Assembly: GCF_016879755.1 (NCBI RefSeq)
Contig: NZ_WOFU01000007.1
Location: 62,001 to 126,000 of the forward strand
From: Bacillus sp. B15-48
GTDB lineage: Bacteria > Bacillota > Bacilli > Bacillales > Cytobacillaceae
DNA: 64,000 nucleotides
Direction: 5' to 3'
Shown here: positions 34,478-43,419 of the stretch, in pieces
Numbering within the stretch: the stretch's first letter is position 1
How the letters are laid out: each line of letters begins with the position of its first letter
The notes under the pieces: model-generated
The model's database searches: none
Told to the model about the DNA's origin: nothing
Seen by the model: the letters and a program-made list of their open reading frames with translations, nothing else
Program-made: the position numbers and the translations under genes

Positions 34478-34546
34478 TTATAAACGTGGAAGAAAAGCAC
34501 ACCACCAACAAGTAGTTTTTATCTTTTTTAGTTTACGAATTTTCAT
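34478..34546 (-). CDS. 22-residue precursor peptide (candidate signalling or modified peptide)
   Basis: A very short gene with AAGGAGGTGA six bases before its ATG. That is the full ten-base complement of the 16S rRNA 3' end, so the peptide should be made in large amounts. The first half is Lys/Arg-rich (starting MKIRKLKK) and the C-terminal ten residues are CWWCAFLPRL: two cysteines around two tryptophans, then a hydrophobic end. It lies 19 bp after the HD-GYP gene and before the PqqD/M50 protease gene, all on one strand. This is the expected arrangement of precursor plus maturation protease. Known families were not recognised. A tandem-Trp leader peptide is an alternative reading. Confidence 0.75.
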   Translation of the reverse strand: MKIRKLKKIKTTCWWCAFLPRL

Positions 34547-34565
34547 GATGTCACCTCCTTTCAAA

Positions 34566-35747
34566 TTACTTATTTTGAAACGAGAGATTCTTTGACCAAT
34601 CATAGTTCTCATGATATTTTACCCAATCAGGATATACCGTTTTAAACAACTCCACTAATTTCGGGTCAAATTGAGTACCCTTTCCATCTATAATTCTTTT
34701 GTACGCTTCCTCGACTGGTAAAGCTGAACGATAAGACCTAGAAGATGTCATCGCATCAAAAGCATCAGCGATGGAAACAACCCTAGCTAGAAATGGAATA
34801 TCCTCACCTATTAATTGTTCAGGATATCCTTTTCCATCCCACCGCTCGTGGTGAGACTTAATCACATCTATACTATTTTCGAGGCTACTTACCTTCTTAA
34901 TTGCCTCAACACCAACTTGTGGGTGAGTCTTAATAATATCGAATTCTTCATCAGTAAGCCTTCCAGGTTTCATTAATATCTTATCTGGAATATTGACTTT
35001 CCCAATATCATGAAGTAAACAAGCATAATGAAAGGCATTTAATTCTTCTTTTTTATATTTTCCCGTTGCGACTGCTAACGAACAAGCATATTTTGCCACC
35101 CTTTCACTATGACCTTTTGTGTAAGGATCTTTTAGTTCAATTGTAGCAATAATCCCTTTAACTATACCGCTTAATTGCTCGTCATAAGAGCTTTTAAAGG
35201 CCTGTAAATAACCAATAAACCTGTTCAGCAATACATAGGCAATTGCAGAAAGTACTAAAAGTAATGTGACAGGAAATAGAACTGCGCTAGTTTGTAATAG
35301 TAACCCAATAAATAAATATTTGAGAATCATTCCTAAAAAAACAAATTTAAAAAAGTTAAGATTAACAAACATGGGCGTAAATAAAACAATGAATATTTCC
35401 ACAACATTGCCAGTTTGATAGTCTAAGTCTGTACCAAGGTAATATATACTGTCATTTACGATAGAGAATATTAAATAAGCAGAAATGAACATGTATTTAA
35501 TAGAACTTGTTTTTCCGCTTTTTTTAAAGAAATAAGCAGCAGGGAGAAAAGCAAACATTAAAAAATAATAAACGTAACCGAAACTCCCTGGTAATCCTGG
35601 TTCGAGATTTAAAATATACTTTTTATAGAAAAAATAGTAAAATAAATCGTAAAAAACAGAAGAGAGATAAAACAAAATAAGGAACCATTTTACTGCTCGT
35701 TGCTCCTCATGAATTAAACTCGAACTAGAGCTATTTGCATTTCGCAT
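34566..35747 (-). CDS. Membrane HD-GYP c-di-GMP phosphodiesterase
   Basis: A 393-residue protein. Residues 18-180 hold about six membrane helices; residues 190-360 form a complete HD-GYP domain with H213, H246-D247, HH299-300 and G307-Y308-P309. HD-GYP enzymes hydrolyse c-di-GMP. The membrane part is clearly homologous to that of the histidine kinase at 35940 (LGTDLDYQTGNVVEIFIVLF versus SGTDKVYSSGNIVEIFLLLF), so both probably sense the same signal. The peptide gene follows 19 bp downstream. Confidence 0.9.
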   Translation of the reverse strand: MRNANSSSSSLIHEEQRAVKWFLILFYLSSVFYDLFYYFFYKKYILNLEPGLPGSFGYVYYFLMFAFLPAAYFFKKSGKTSSIKYMFISAYLIFSIVNDSIYYLGTDLDYQTGNVVEIFIVLFTPMFVNLNFFKFVFLGMILKYLFIGLLLQTSAVLFPVTLLLVLSAIAYVLLNRFIGYLQAFKSSYDEQLSGIVKGIIATIELKDPYTKGHSERVAKYACSLAVATGKYKKEELNAFHYACLLHDIGKVNIPDKILMKPGRLTDEEFDIIKTHPQVGVEAIKKVSSLENSIDVIKSHHERWDGKGYPEQLIGEDIPFLARVVSIADAFDAMTSSRSYRSALPVEEAYKRIIDGKGTQFDPKLVELFKTVYPDWVKYHENYDWSKNLSFQNK

Positions 35748-35889
35748 GTAAATTCACCATTTTTTATTAGATTTAATAAATCCAGCAAAGCTCGGTTTAC
35801 TATATTTATGTGTTTGAAGTCTAAATTTAAAATAAGACAAAGTACCTATTACAGACGCCAAATATCGACACTTACTAACATTATAAATC

Positions 35890-35918
35890 AAAAGGTCTAT
35901 TCTTTTAATAGACCTTTT
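35890..35918 (-). terminator. Terminator between the kinase and HD-GYP genes
   Basis: AAAAGGTCTATT pairs perfectly with AATAGACCTTTT; on the minus strand GATTTATAAT follows. It implies that the HD-GYP-peptide-protease operon has its own promoter in 35748-35889. Confidence 0.75.
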
Positions 35919-35939
35919 GATTTATTTTCAAAATGATTA

Positions 35940-37175
35940 TTAACTATTATTGCTATTGGGGAGAACAACCTCAATAATTGTACCCTCTTTACTAGTTTGT
36001 TTAATGACAAATTTCCCACCATGTTCTTCTATAATTTTCTTTGTTACCATTATACCAAGACCCGTACCATTTCGTTTGGTAGTAAAAAATGGTTCACCAA
36101 GTCGGTCGATCATGTCTTGGGGAATTCCTTCTCCCTCATCCTTGACGGTAATAAAAAACTTATCATCTCTAAATCGTGTAGTAACCAAAATCCTACCGCC
36201 ATTTTGCATTGACTCTACAGAGTTTTTTAGCAAATTAATAAATACCTGCTTTATTTGGTTTTCATCACAATAAAACCCAGGGAGATTGTCTTCGATATCC
36301 ATTTGGATTTCAATCGACATACGTGAAGCCTGGTGTTCAATTATTGAAACTACATAATCAATGATTCCTTTTATACTTGTTCGCTTTTTTGTCGTAATAT
36401 TTGGTTTTCCAATTAATAATAGATCGGACACAATTAAATTAATGCGATCAATTTCATTTAGCATAATTGGATAATAGTTCTCCTTCGAGCCATCCTTTTC
36501 CTGTTGAAGCTGTGTAAATCCTCTTAAAGCAGATAACGGGTTTTTAATTTCATGAGCAATGGAAGCTGCCATTTGTCCAAAAACAGCTAACTTTTCTTTT
36601 TGTTTAGATTCTTCATATATACTAACCATCCCATTTACATAGGAAATGAACCGTGAAAGCAAAATGTATCCAAATAAAGAAAAAAAGACAATTAATACAA
36701 TCGGTACCACTACGTTCATACTTTGAAATAATAAACCAAAAAATACATATTTTAGCGTCATACTAATTGAAACAACCCAAAAATAACATTTATTAACAAA
36801 TATTGGTGCGAACAACAATAAAAAGATTTCTACAATATTCCCACTAGAATAGACTTTATCAGTACCCGAATAAATCAAGATATTATTTATCAAGTCAATG
36901 ATTAGATAGGAGAATAAATAAATATACTTAATTAGATAAGGGTCTCCATTTTTAATTAAATATATGGTAACAGGTACTAATAGTATAAAAATAATATGCA
37001 TATAAAAGCCTAGACCTTCCGAGGGTAGACCTCGTTCAACATAAAAAAAAGAAGGATAAATATAATAATAAATAATATCAAACCCAACAAAGACAATATA
37101 AAATAAAAAGATAAATAGTTTAATTGCCTTTATCTCTTCGATTTTCAACGATTCTTCTCTTGAACCTTCACCCAT
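35940..37175 (-). CDS. Membrane sensor histidine kinase, paralogue of the HD-GYP sensor
   Basis: A 411-residue kinase. About six membrane helices (20-180) share sequence with the HD-GYP protein. HisKA follows with H208 in SIAHEIKNPLSALRGF, then HATPase_c with the N box (LLKNSVESMQNGG), G1 (DEGEGIP) and GTGLG. The catalytic part resembles the soluble PAS kinase at 17220 and sporulation kinases, which lack a cognate regulator gene nearby; none is found here either. AAAGGAG lies 11 bases before the ATG. Confidence 0.9.
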   Translation of the reverse strand: MGEGSREESLKIEEIKAIKLFIFLFYIVFVGFDIIYYYIYPSFFYVERGLPSEGLGFYMHIIFILLVPVTIYLIKNGDPYLIKYIYLFSYLIIDLINNILIYSGTDKVYSSGNIVEIFLLLFAPIFVNKCYFWVVSISMTLKYVFFGLLFQSMNVVVPIVLIVFFSLFGYILLSRFISYVNGMVSIYEESKQKEKLAVFGQMAASIAHEIKNPLSALRGFTQLQQEKDGSKENYYPIMLNEIDRINLIVSDLLLIGKPNITTKKRTSIKGIIDYVVSIIEHQASRMSIEIQMDIEDNLPGFYCDENQIKQVFINLLKNSVESMQNGGRILVTTRFRDDKFFITVKDEGEGIPQDMIDRLGEPFFTTKRNGTGLGIMVTKKIIEEHGGKFVIKQTSKEGTIIEVVLPNSNNS

Positions 37176-37505
37176 TTTGCTTGTTTCTCCTTTTGAAGGT
37201 GGTATTAACCCCCATTATCCACTTATGTTTTTTTAATATAACATTATTTTATGTTGGGAAATACCCTTTTACTCTTATACTCTCATTATAAACTCTTTCA
37301 TTATTCAAATGTATTATTAGAATATTAAGATAATTTTAATCTTAATATCAATAAAATGCAACTTTTTTGGGGAAGTAAGTATTAATCAAATCCTTTCCAT
37401 CGTTCTTTTGTATTAGGAAAGAAATATTAAAAAGCGACAAAAGGGAGTGAAGGGGGAGAGCATATATTCAAATAATAGGGAGAAGGAAATAATTCCTACT
37501 CCCTA
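37176..37505. other. Intergenic region with a perfect palindrome
   Basis: No gene in about 330 bp. ATATTAAGAT (37322-37331) and ATCTTAATAT (37339-37348) form a perfect 10-bp inverted repeat upstream of the kinase gene, a good operator candidate. A single SinR-type half-site GTTCTTT lies at 37402-37408. Confidence 0.6.
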
Positions 37506-37709
37506 TTATTTATAACTTGACTCAAATAGCTTTTGGATATCTACTTCAAGGGCAATAGCAATTTTTATTAGAATTGAAATCGAGGGGTTGGTTTGAATAT
37601 TTCTTTCAATACTGCTTAAATAAGACTTTGATATATTTGTCTTCTTGGCTAATTGAGATAGAGTCATATTTTTACTTTGTCTTATTCTTTGGATAGAAGA
37701 ACCTAACAT
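37506..37709 (-). CDS. Small SinR-type HTH protein
   Basis: A 67-residue XRE-family protein that is only the DNA-binding domain: TLSQLAKKTNISKSYLSSIERN followed by IQTNPSISILIKIAIAL. The recognition-helix region KSYLSS.ERN..TNPS is almost the same as in the SinR at 14403, so it may read similar sites. It lacks the C-terminal SinI-binding hairpin and so could compete with or modulate SinR outside SinI control. AGGAGGG six bases before the ATG. Confidence 0.85.
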   Translation of the reverse strand: MLGSSIQRIRQSKNMTLSQLAKKTNISKSYLSSIERNIQTNPSISILIKIAIALEVDIQKLFESSYK

Positions 37710-37841
37710 TAAATTCCCTCCTAAAAAAAATCAACTCCTACTAGAAGAAAACATGTATTTTCTGTTAGGTATTCACTATAGAACTTAGGATATTAATAGA
37801 TATACATGTTTTTTCAGTTGCAGATGTCTTAATCACAACTC

Positions 37842-38336
37842 CTAACTATTATGATTAAGAGTTTTTTTACTAACAAAAAACGAGAAGTATTTATTCAACA
37901 AAAATAGGGCTGTTAAGATTCCCATTGAATCAATTAGCACATCATACAAACGCCCGTCCCTACCGAAGAATAGTTGTAAAACCTCCGTAAAAACTGCAAA
38001 TATAATAGAAATGGTTGTAGCCTTTAGCCTATTTCCCATCCATAAATACAGAAGAAACGCGAAAATTGCAAAACCTAAAAAATGCCCAAATTTAACCAAT
38101 AACCACCATGTATGAATCAATGCAATATCATTAATGATAAAAAGCGATGAAAAATCAGGTGAGGAATTCCATCTAAATTCAACATTTTTATGTACTAATA
38201 GGGAGTATAAATTTTCTGTCAATGTGAAGACCATTAAAAAGCTTCCCCAAAGTATAGCCAAGAAACATTGAAAATACTTAATACACCTTAATTTAAATTT
38301 TCCATAATTTTTAATCTTATGCCCACCTCTCCCCAC
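37842..38336 (-). CDS. VanZ-like membrane protein
   Basis: A 164-residue protein with four membrane helices and the VanZ-type marks KFGHFLGFAIFAFLLYL and the EVLQLFFGRDGRLYDVLIDSMGI end. Role unknown; VanZ-like genes often accompany exopolysaccharide clusters, as here. The GTG start has no convincing RBS, so the N-terminus is uncertain by up to about 15 residues. Confidence 0.8.
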   Translation of the reverse strand: MGRGGHKIKNYGKFKLRCIKYFQCFLAILWGSFLMVFTLTENLYSLLVHKNVEFRWNSSPDFSSLFIINDIALIHTWWLLVKFGHFLGFAIFAFLLYLWMGNRLKATTISIIFAVFTEVLQLFFGRDGRLYDVLIDSMGILTALFLLNKYFSFFVSKKTLNHNS

Positions 38337-38485
38337 TTCATGAAAAGTTAGCTAACTTAATACCGAAAACTAAGGTAGGTCCGTTCAGGTATCATACAAA
38401 ATTCAGTAATTCCAATTAATCACGAATCTTTTTCGTGACATCTCATTTATAATGTGAAATCTGATAGCATACAGAATCTAATTGG

Positions 38486-39385
38486 TTATTTAGCTATCAC
38501 GCTTTGTCTTTGTTGAGCTTCTACTATCATTCTCTTTAAAAACGGAATAATTTCATCTTTAAGATTTTCGTGTTTCAAGGCAAATTCAATTGTTGTTTTA
38601 ACAAATCCCAATGTTTCCCCGACATCATAGCGTTTACCCTCAAAATGATAGGCATGGACTCGTTGAATTTGATTTAATTGCTGGATAGCATCTGTAAGTT
38701 GAATTTCACCGCCCATTCCAGCTTTTTGATTTTCTAGAAGCATGAATATCTCCGGTGTTAAAATATATCTTCCTAATATGGCTAGGTTTGATGGGGCAGT
38801 GCCTAACTTGGGCTTTTCTACTAGTCTGTTCACTTGATAGAGTCTGCCTGAAGGAAGTCCTGGATCAATAATCCCATATCGATTTGTTTCTTCTTCAGGT
38901 ACCCGTTGGACCCCAATAATAGATGACTGAGTTTCTTCAAATTTAACCATTAATTGCCTTAAACAAGGTGTTTCACTTTGTACAATATCATCTCCGAGCA
39001 GTACAGCAAATGGCTCATTACCAATAAATTGACGTGCACACCAGACTGCATGTCCAAGTCCTTTTGGTTCTTTTTGTCTGATATAATGAATATTCGCTAA
39101 ATTAGAAGAGTATCGAACCTTATCTAACAAATCAAACTTTCCTTTATCATGTAGATTCTGTTCTAATTCCCATGCAAGATCAAAATGATCTTCAATTGCT
39201 CTTTTTCCCTTCCCAGTAACAATAATAATGTCTTCAATCCCAGATTCTACGGCTTCTTCGACGATGTATTGAATCGTTGGCTTATCTACAATCGGTAACA
39301 TTTCCTTTGGCATAGCCTTTGTTGCTGGTAAAAATCTTGTTCCAAGACCAGCAGCAGGGATAATCGCTTTTCTAATTTTTCGCAC
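38486..39385 (-). CDS. galU: UTP-glucose-1-phosphate uridylyltransferase
   Basis: A 299-residue nucleotidyltransferase. The N-terminal signature is [38 protein letters not shown] and the GEIQLTDAI motif follow. It makes UDP-glucose, the donor for polysaccharide and other envelope glycans. GTG start with AGGAGGAG upstream. Last biosynthetic gene of the exopolysaccharide cluster. Confidence 0.94.
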   Translation of the reverse strand: MRKIRKAIIPAAGLGTRFLPATKAMPKEMLPIVDKPTIQYIVEEAVESGIEDIIIVTGKGKRAIEDHFDLAWELEQNLHDKGKFDLLDKVRYSSNLANIHYIRQKEPKGLGHAVWCARQFIGNEPFAVLLGDDIVQSETPCLRQLMVKFEETQSSIIGVQRVPEEETNRYGIIDPGLPSGRLYQVNRLVEKPKLGTAPSNLAILGRYILTPEIFMLLENQKAGMGGEIQLTDAIQQLNQIQRVHAYHFEGKRYDVGETLGFVKTTIEFALKHENLKDEIIPFLKRMIVEAQQRQSVIAK

Positions 39386-39473
39386 ACTAACTCCTCCTTG
39401 TTTTAGGTGAGTATCTCTAAAACGGGTATCAATTAATAGACAAATATTAAAAATGATGAGTAATTAACGGATT

Positions 39474-40739
39474 TTAATTAAACACTTCCACCCATTCGTA
39501 TTTTCCATTTCTAAGCTTACACAGGTATACCTCATCACCTAAAGGTGTCTCTATCAAAATCATTTTCCCTCTCCATTCTTCTGTTGGCTTTGGAAGAGAG
39601 GAGAAAGACTGAACACCCATTCCATCAAAAAAGCTCTTATCATTAAGCCTTGTCAAAACCGGTATCCCATTCTTATTTAAGAGGTTAGAATTTTCCAACA
39701 AAACAGAATGATCCGTTTCAAGCCTTGTCAAATCTAATCGACTTTTCTCAAGGTTTTCTCCATAAAGTAATTTTAACGAACCTTGTTTTTCTTCATTTGA
39801 ATCTAAATTGAAGGTATCTACTGAGACATCAGAATACCATTTTAATGTGAACACTGAAGAGTCTGCTTCAATTTCATTATCATACGCCCGCCCGCCTATT
39901 ATCTTTACATTTGAATCGTTTATATCAAAGAAAGTGCTATTATTCTGTCGTAAGTTATTACCTTCAATATGTGGACTAATAACAACAACATTGAAGCAAT
40001 AATCAAACTGGAATGCTTTTTCAATATTAGCCCATTCAGCATTTAATTGAATGAGAGTCATTTCACTCGCTCTTTCGAATACAAATGGAACAACATCTTG
40101 TTCATATCTTTGGTACCTTAATCCATTTGAAGTATAAACATTCTCTATGACGCTCCCAGTATTTCCACCAGATGGCGGGACTAAGTGAATTGCATTTTTC
40201 GCATAATAAAAAATGTAAATATTTCTCATGTTCACTGAGAAAGCAAAATTTACTGCTCCTTCTGCAATATAAAAACCTCTATAAACGGATACAAAATTTA
40301 GGTTCTCAAATATAGAATTAGCAATCTGATCTTCAAATTGAATCGCATTCCTTTTTTCAAAGTCCCTTTGGTCCCAACCCTCATACTGGAATCCCAAATT
40401 TCGTATATCACTTTTCCCACCTATTATTTTTAAGATCGGAGCATTTGCTGTACTATAGAAGACAGAATGTTCCATTCCGGCCCCTTGTAATTTTTTCTTA
40501 CTTACCTCCAAAGAATCCGTTATTAAATAGGTCCCTTCCGGAAAATAAATGTCATTACCTGCTGCCAGTGCCTTTTTAATGGCTTTTGTATCATCGTGCT
40601 TTCCATCACCAATGGCACCATAATCCTTAACATTAATAATTGGTACAGTGCTTTTTTCGGGATGAATTTCAGTCACTTTCTCCCTACAACCTACAATGAA
40701 AATAGTAAAAAGAAATAGAAAGAAACTTAACTTTTTCAT
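39474..40739 (-). CDS. Lipoprotein with pectate-lyase-type beta-helix
   Basis: A 421-residue protein. A lipoprotein signal (lipobox IVGC, C18) anchors it outside the membrane. The core begins INVKDYGAIGDGKHDDTKAIKKAL and IYFPEGTYLI, the start of a Pectate_lyase_3/GH28-type right-handed beta-helix. A short C-terminal region (TPLGDEVYLCKLRNGKYEWVEV) looks like a tail-fibre-type end piece. It probably trims or shapes the polysaccharide. Start and stop share bases (TAATG) with the upstream gene. Confidence 0.82.
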   Translation of the reverse strand: MKKLSFFLFLFTIFIVGCREKVTEIHPEKSTVPIINVKDYGAIGDGKHDDTKAIKKALAAGNDIYFPEGTYLITDSLEVSKKKLQGAGMEHSVFYSTANAPILKIIGGKSDIRNLGFQYEGWDQRDFEKRNAIQFEDQIANSIFENLNFVSVYRGFYIAEGAVNFAFSVNMRNIYIFYYAKNAIHLVPPSGGNTGSVIENVYTSNGLRYQRYEQDVVPFVFERASEMTLIQLNAEWANIEKAFQFDYCFNVVVISPHIEGNNLRQNNSTFFDINDSNVKIIGGRAYDNEIEADSSVFTLKWYSDVSVDTFNLDSNEEKQGSLKLLYGENLEKSRLDLTRLETDHSVLLENSNLLNKNGIPVLTRLNDKSFFDGMGVQSFSSLPKPTEEWRGKMILIETPLGDEVYLCKLRNGKYEWVEVFN

Positions 40740-41905
40740 TAAACGATTGCCTCGTAGTCATTTATCGCTTTATTTTTTATTTCCTTCCAGGCTTTAAGTG
40801 CTAAACTATCTGGAATAACAACATCATCCATTGTTATTAATTGACCTTCTTCTATATGATTGGTAATTACAGCATTAACCAATAAACCGATTGGAATGTG
40901 TTTAGGGTGTTCAATTATTTTTAAAGCTTCTCCTCTCACTAAAAAGCTACCAATTCCATGTGAAATCTTAGTTCCAGGAGCAATTTTTGTTTTCGCAACC
41001 GCTCCGACACTAATCGATGGGGTAGAGGAATTATTTAGTAGAACTCCTCCTCCTGTTAATACTCTTCGAATCGTTTTCATAATTTCTAAATGACAAAGGT
41101 GGAAATTTTGAGTTAACGTATAATATGGACCCTCACCCATTTTAAAGTAATTTAAGGCTCCTCTTTGATTTTCTTCATGTTCCGCTGTAATGAATACACC
41201 AGCAGGACCTTTAGGACAGAGCAAATAATCACTAATAACGGACCCATGTTTTTTCGCTTGTTCCGCTAAATATTTGCCACCACTTTCCACATCATCCGAA
41301 GCTGGTCCTAATAAACCTGTTTGAACGATGTCACCACCTAATCCATTTGCTACTAAAGCCTGTTCAAATTGGACTTTTGTCCCATCTGTAAAAGAAGTCA
41401 CCATTTGTAAACTCAAATTATTTCGTTTAGACCAGTATTCCATTTCCTCTTTTTTGGGGGTTCGATTTAAAAAACCTTTAATATTCCCATAGACTAATGG
41501 TTTAAATCCCATTTGAACCACATTTTCCTTTAGAGCAGCTATACAACCTGGTTGATCTCCTTCCGCTTCGGTAATCATTCCTCTTCCCGCAAAATATGAA
41601 CCGGTTGTCACTTGAAGCTCAGAATTCATAGTAATAACAGGTAAATTAGCTAAAAAGGCACTATTGATTATTTCTGTTCCATAAATGGTGTCTCCACTGC
41701 ACTCAACAATAATCTCTGAATTTTCAATTAATTCATTTACGCTATTTGTTATTAACTCCTTATCTGGAAAAGACTTTATATCACTGATCTTTCGCCGTGT
41801 TAATACTTTCGAAACAACTAAATCATCTTCATTTTTAATTGCTTTGATCAGACCTTTAGAAATAAATCCTGTTCCAATAACACCTATCTTCGTTTTTGGC
41901 TGCAT
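40739..41905 (-). CDS. NAD(P)-binding oxidoreductase with SAF domain (COG4091 type)
   Basis: A 388-residue protein. Rossmann motif IGVIGTGFISKGL at residue 8; a homoserine-dehydrogenase-like middle (GDQPGCIAALKENV, VTSFTDGTKVQFEQALVANGLG); and a C-terminal SAF-like region (VGAVAKTKIAPGTKISHGIG..LLVNAVITNHIEEGQLI). The family is poorly characterised; in a polysaccharide cluster it may make an unusual sugar or sugar-acid building block. Substrate unknown. RBS AGGAG. Confidence 0.75.
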   Translation of the reverse strand: MQPKTKIGVIGTGFISKGLIKAIKNEDDLVVSKVLTRRKISDIKSFPDKELITNSVNELIENSEIIVECSGDTIYGTEIINSAFLANLPVITMNSELQVTTGSYFAGRGMITEAEGDQPGCIAALKENVVQMGFKPLVYGNIKGFLNRTPKKEEMEYWSKRNNLSLQMVTSFTDGTKVQFEQALVANGLGGDIVQTGLLGPASDDVESGGKYLAEQAKKHGSVISDYLLCPKGPAGVFITAEHEENQRGALNYFKMGEGPYYTLTQNFHLCHLEIMKTIRRVLTGGGVLLNNSSTPSISVGAVAKTKIAPGTKISHGIGSFLVRGEALKIIEHPKHIPIGLLVNAVITNHIEEGQLITMDDVVIPDSLALKAWKEIKNKAINDYEAIV

Positions 41906-41968
41906 AACTGCACTCCTATCAATTTTTAGTAAATTATTTTATTTCTTGGTTATTATTAGGAATAGTAT

Positions 41969-43351
41969 CTATGATGTCCTTTTCAATCGATTTTGTTTAA
42001 ACGTTTCTTTTAATAGATGACTAGTTTTAAATACATCCACATACGCACGAATATTTAATAATTTAGAAGTAGAAAAAATTAGATAAATTTGCGAAATCAT
42101 ACTTGTTATTAAGAAACCAAGAGCAACACCAAATCCACCATAGAGATTACCTAATATGATTGCCAGAACAATGGAAGCGAAGCCTGTCAAAAATGTTACT
42201 TTCATCAACTGTTTTTGCCTCCCTGCCATTGCCAACACTGTACTCGTTGCTCCCCCCCAAGCGCTAATTAAATACTTTAATGCTAAAAGAGTTAAAATTA
42301 ATGCACCGCTTCCATATAAAGATGAACCAAAAATAAATGATAAAATAAATTCTCCCCAAAATAGAAATAGGATGAATAATGCTAGAGTTGGATAAAAAGC
42401 TAATGTAGCGATTAAGCGCAGAGTCCTTTCAAACCCCTTTATTTCCCCTTGGGCATATTTTTCAGCAATTAGCGGAGGCACCACTGAATTTATTATGATA
42501 AGCGGCATTGACATAAGAACTGCTAATTTTGCAGCAGCGCCGTAAATTGCAATATCCTTTTCAGTTCCAATTCCACTAATTATCCATAAATCGCTTTGAC
42601 TCATGAAATACGTACTAATTGTTATTACCATAAAAGATAATGTAGTTGAGAATGTTTCTTGAACATGAACCGTTCTTTTTAGCGATGGTTTCGCTTCTTT
42701 CATTAGCAATTTTACTTTTCTTGCAAGTATGATGATTCCAACTGTATTTGAAAGGACTAATGAAACAACCCAAAAGAGGACAGTTGTACTTAATGTAACT
42801 GGTATCCACATCCAATAAGCGTTTACACACAATAAAGTAATAAAGAGGACCGTCGATAACAATCCTCCAAAAATAGAAGCAAAGCGAATATCTTGAAAAC
42901 CTCTAAATGTCTCTCCAAGCAATATTTGAAAACTATTGGCACCAATCCAAGCAATCACCAAAATTGTAATGGAGGATAACCCGACTGATTGAAAAAGGGT
43001 AATAGAAATCCATTTAGAGCTGTAATAATATAAAATCCCTACAACTGCGAATCCAATAGTTGTGACAAGTAAGGAAAGATTAATAATAAACGAGACATTT
43101 TTGAGCTCATTTTTTCCAATACTATCTGCAACAAAACGTACTACGGTTTGTTCAAAACCTAGTGTTCCTAAATAAGCCCCAAAAATCGCAATATTAAAGG
43201 CTAAAAAATATACTCCTAAATCCTCCGCAACTAACATTCTTGCTAATATTGCATTGATGAACAAAGTCATAAAGGATGTTGAGAATTTCCCAAATATTGC
43301 CCAGACTCCTCCTGACCTGAGTGAATTTTTATAGTTAAGTGATATAGCCAT
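41969..43351 (-). CDS. Polysaccharide flippase (Wzx)
   Basis: A 460-residue protein with 12 to 14 membrane helices of the MOP superfamily. Signatures: GGVWAIFGKFSTSFMTLFINAILAR at the start, and SQSDLWIISGIGTEKDIAIYGAAAKL in the middle. It moves the lipid-linked repeat unit to the outer face. It lies between the polymerase and the oxidoreductase genes. RBS AGAGGTGAGG. Confidence 0.88.
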   Translation of the reverse strand: MAISLNYKNSLRSGGVWAIFGKFSTSFMTLFINAILARMLVAEDLGVYFLAFNIAIFGAYLGTLGFEQTVVRFVADSIGKNELKNVSFIINLSLLVTTIGFAVVGILYYYSSKWISITLFQSVGLSSITILVIAWIGANSFQILLGETFRGFQDIRFASIFGGLLSTVLFITLLCVNAYWMWIPVTLSTTVLFWVVSLVLSNTVGIIILARKVKLLMKEAKPSLKRTVHVQETFSTTLSFMVITISTYFMSQSDLWIISGIGTEKDIAIYGAAAKLAVLMSMPLIIINSVVPPLIAEKYAQGEIKGFERTLRLIATLAFYPTLALFILFLFWGEFILSFIFGSSLYGSGALILTLLALKYLISAWGGATSTVLAMAGRQKQLMKVTFLTGFASIVLAIILGNLYGGFGVALGFLITSMISQIYLIFSTSKLLNIRAYVDVFKTSHLLKETFKQNRLKRTS

Positions 43352-43419
43352 TATTCCTCACCTCTTTTCAATAAAAACCTTGAATGTTTAATAGACTGTT
43401 GTTTTTATATTTTTATAGA

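Noticed and set aside
34478-34546. Classical AgrD cyclic lactone peptide
   Set aside because: The Cys-Trp core and membrane receptor-like partners recall Agr systems, but there is no AgrB-type protease and no acidic AgrD tail; the PqqD/M50 protease points to a different system.
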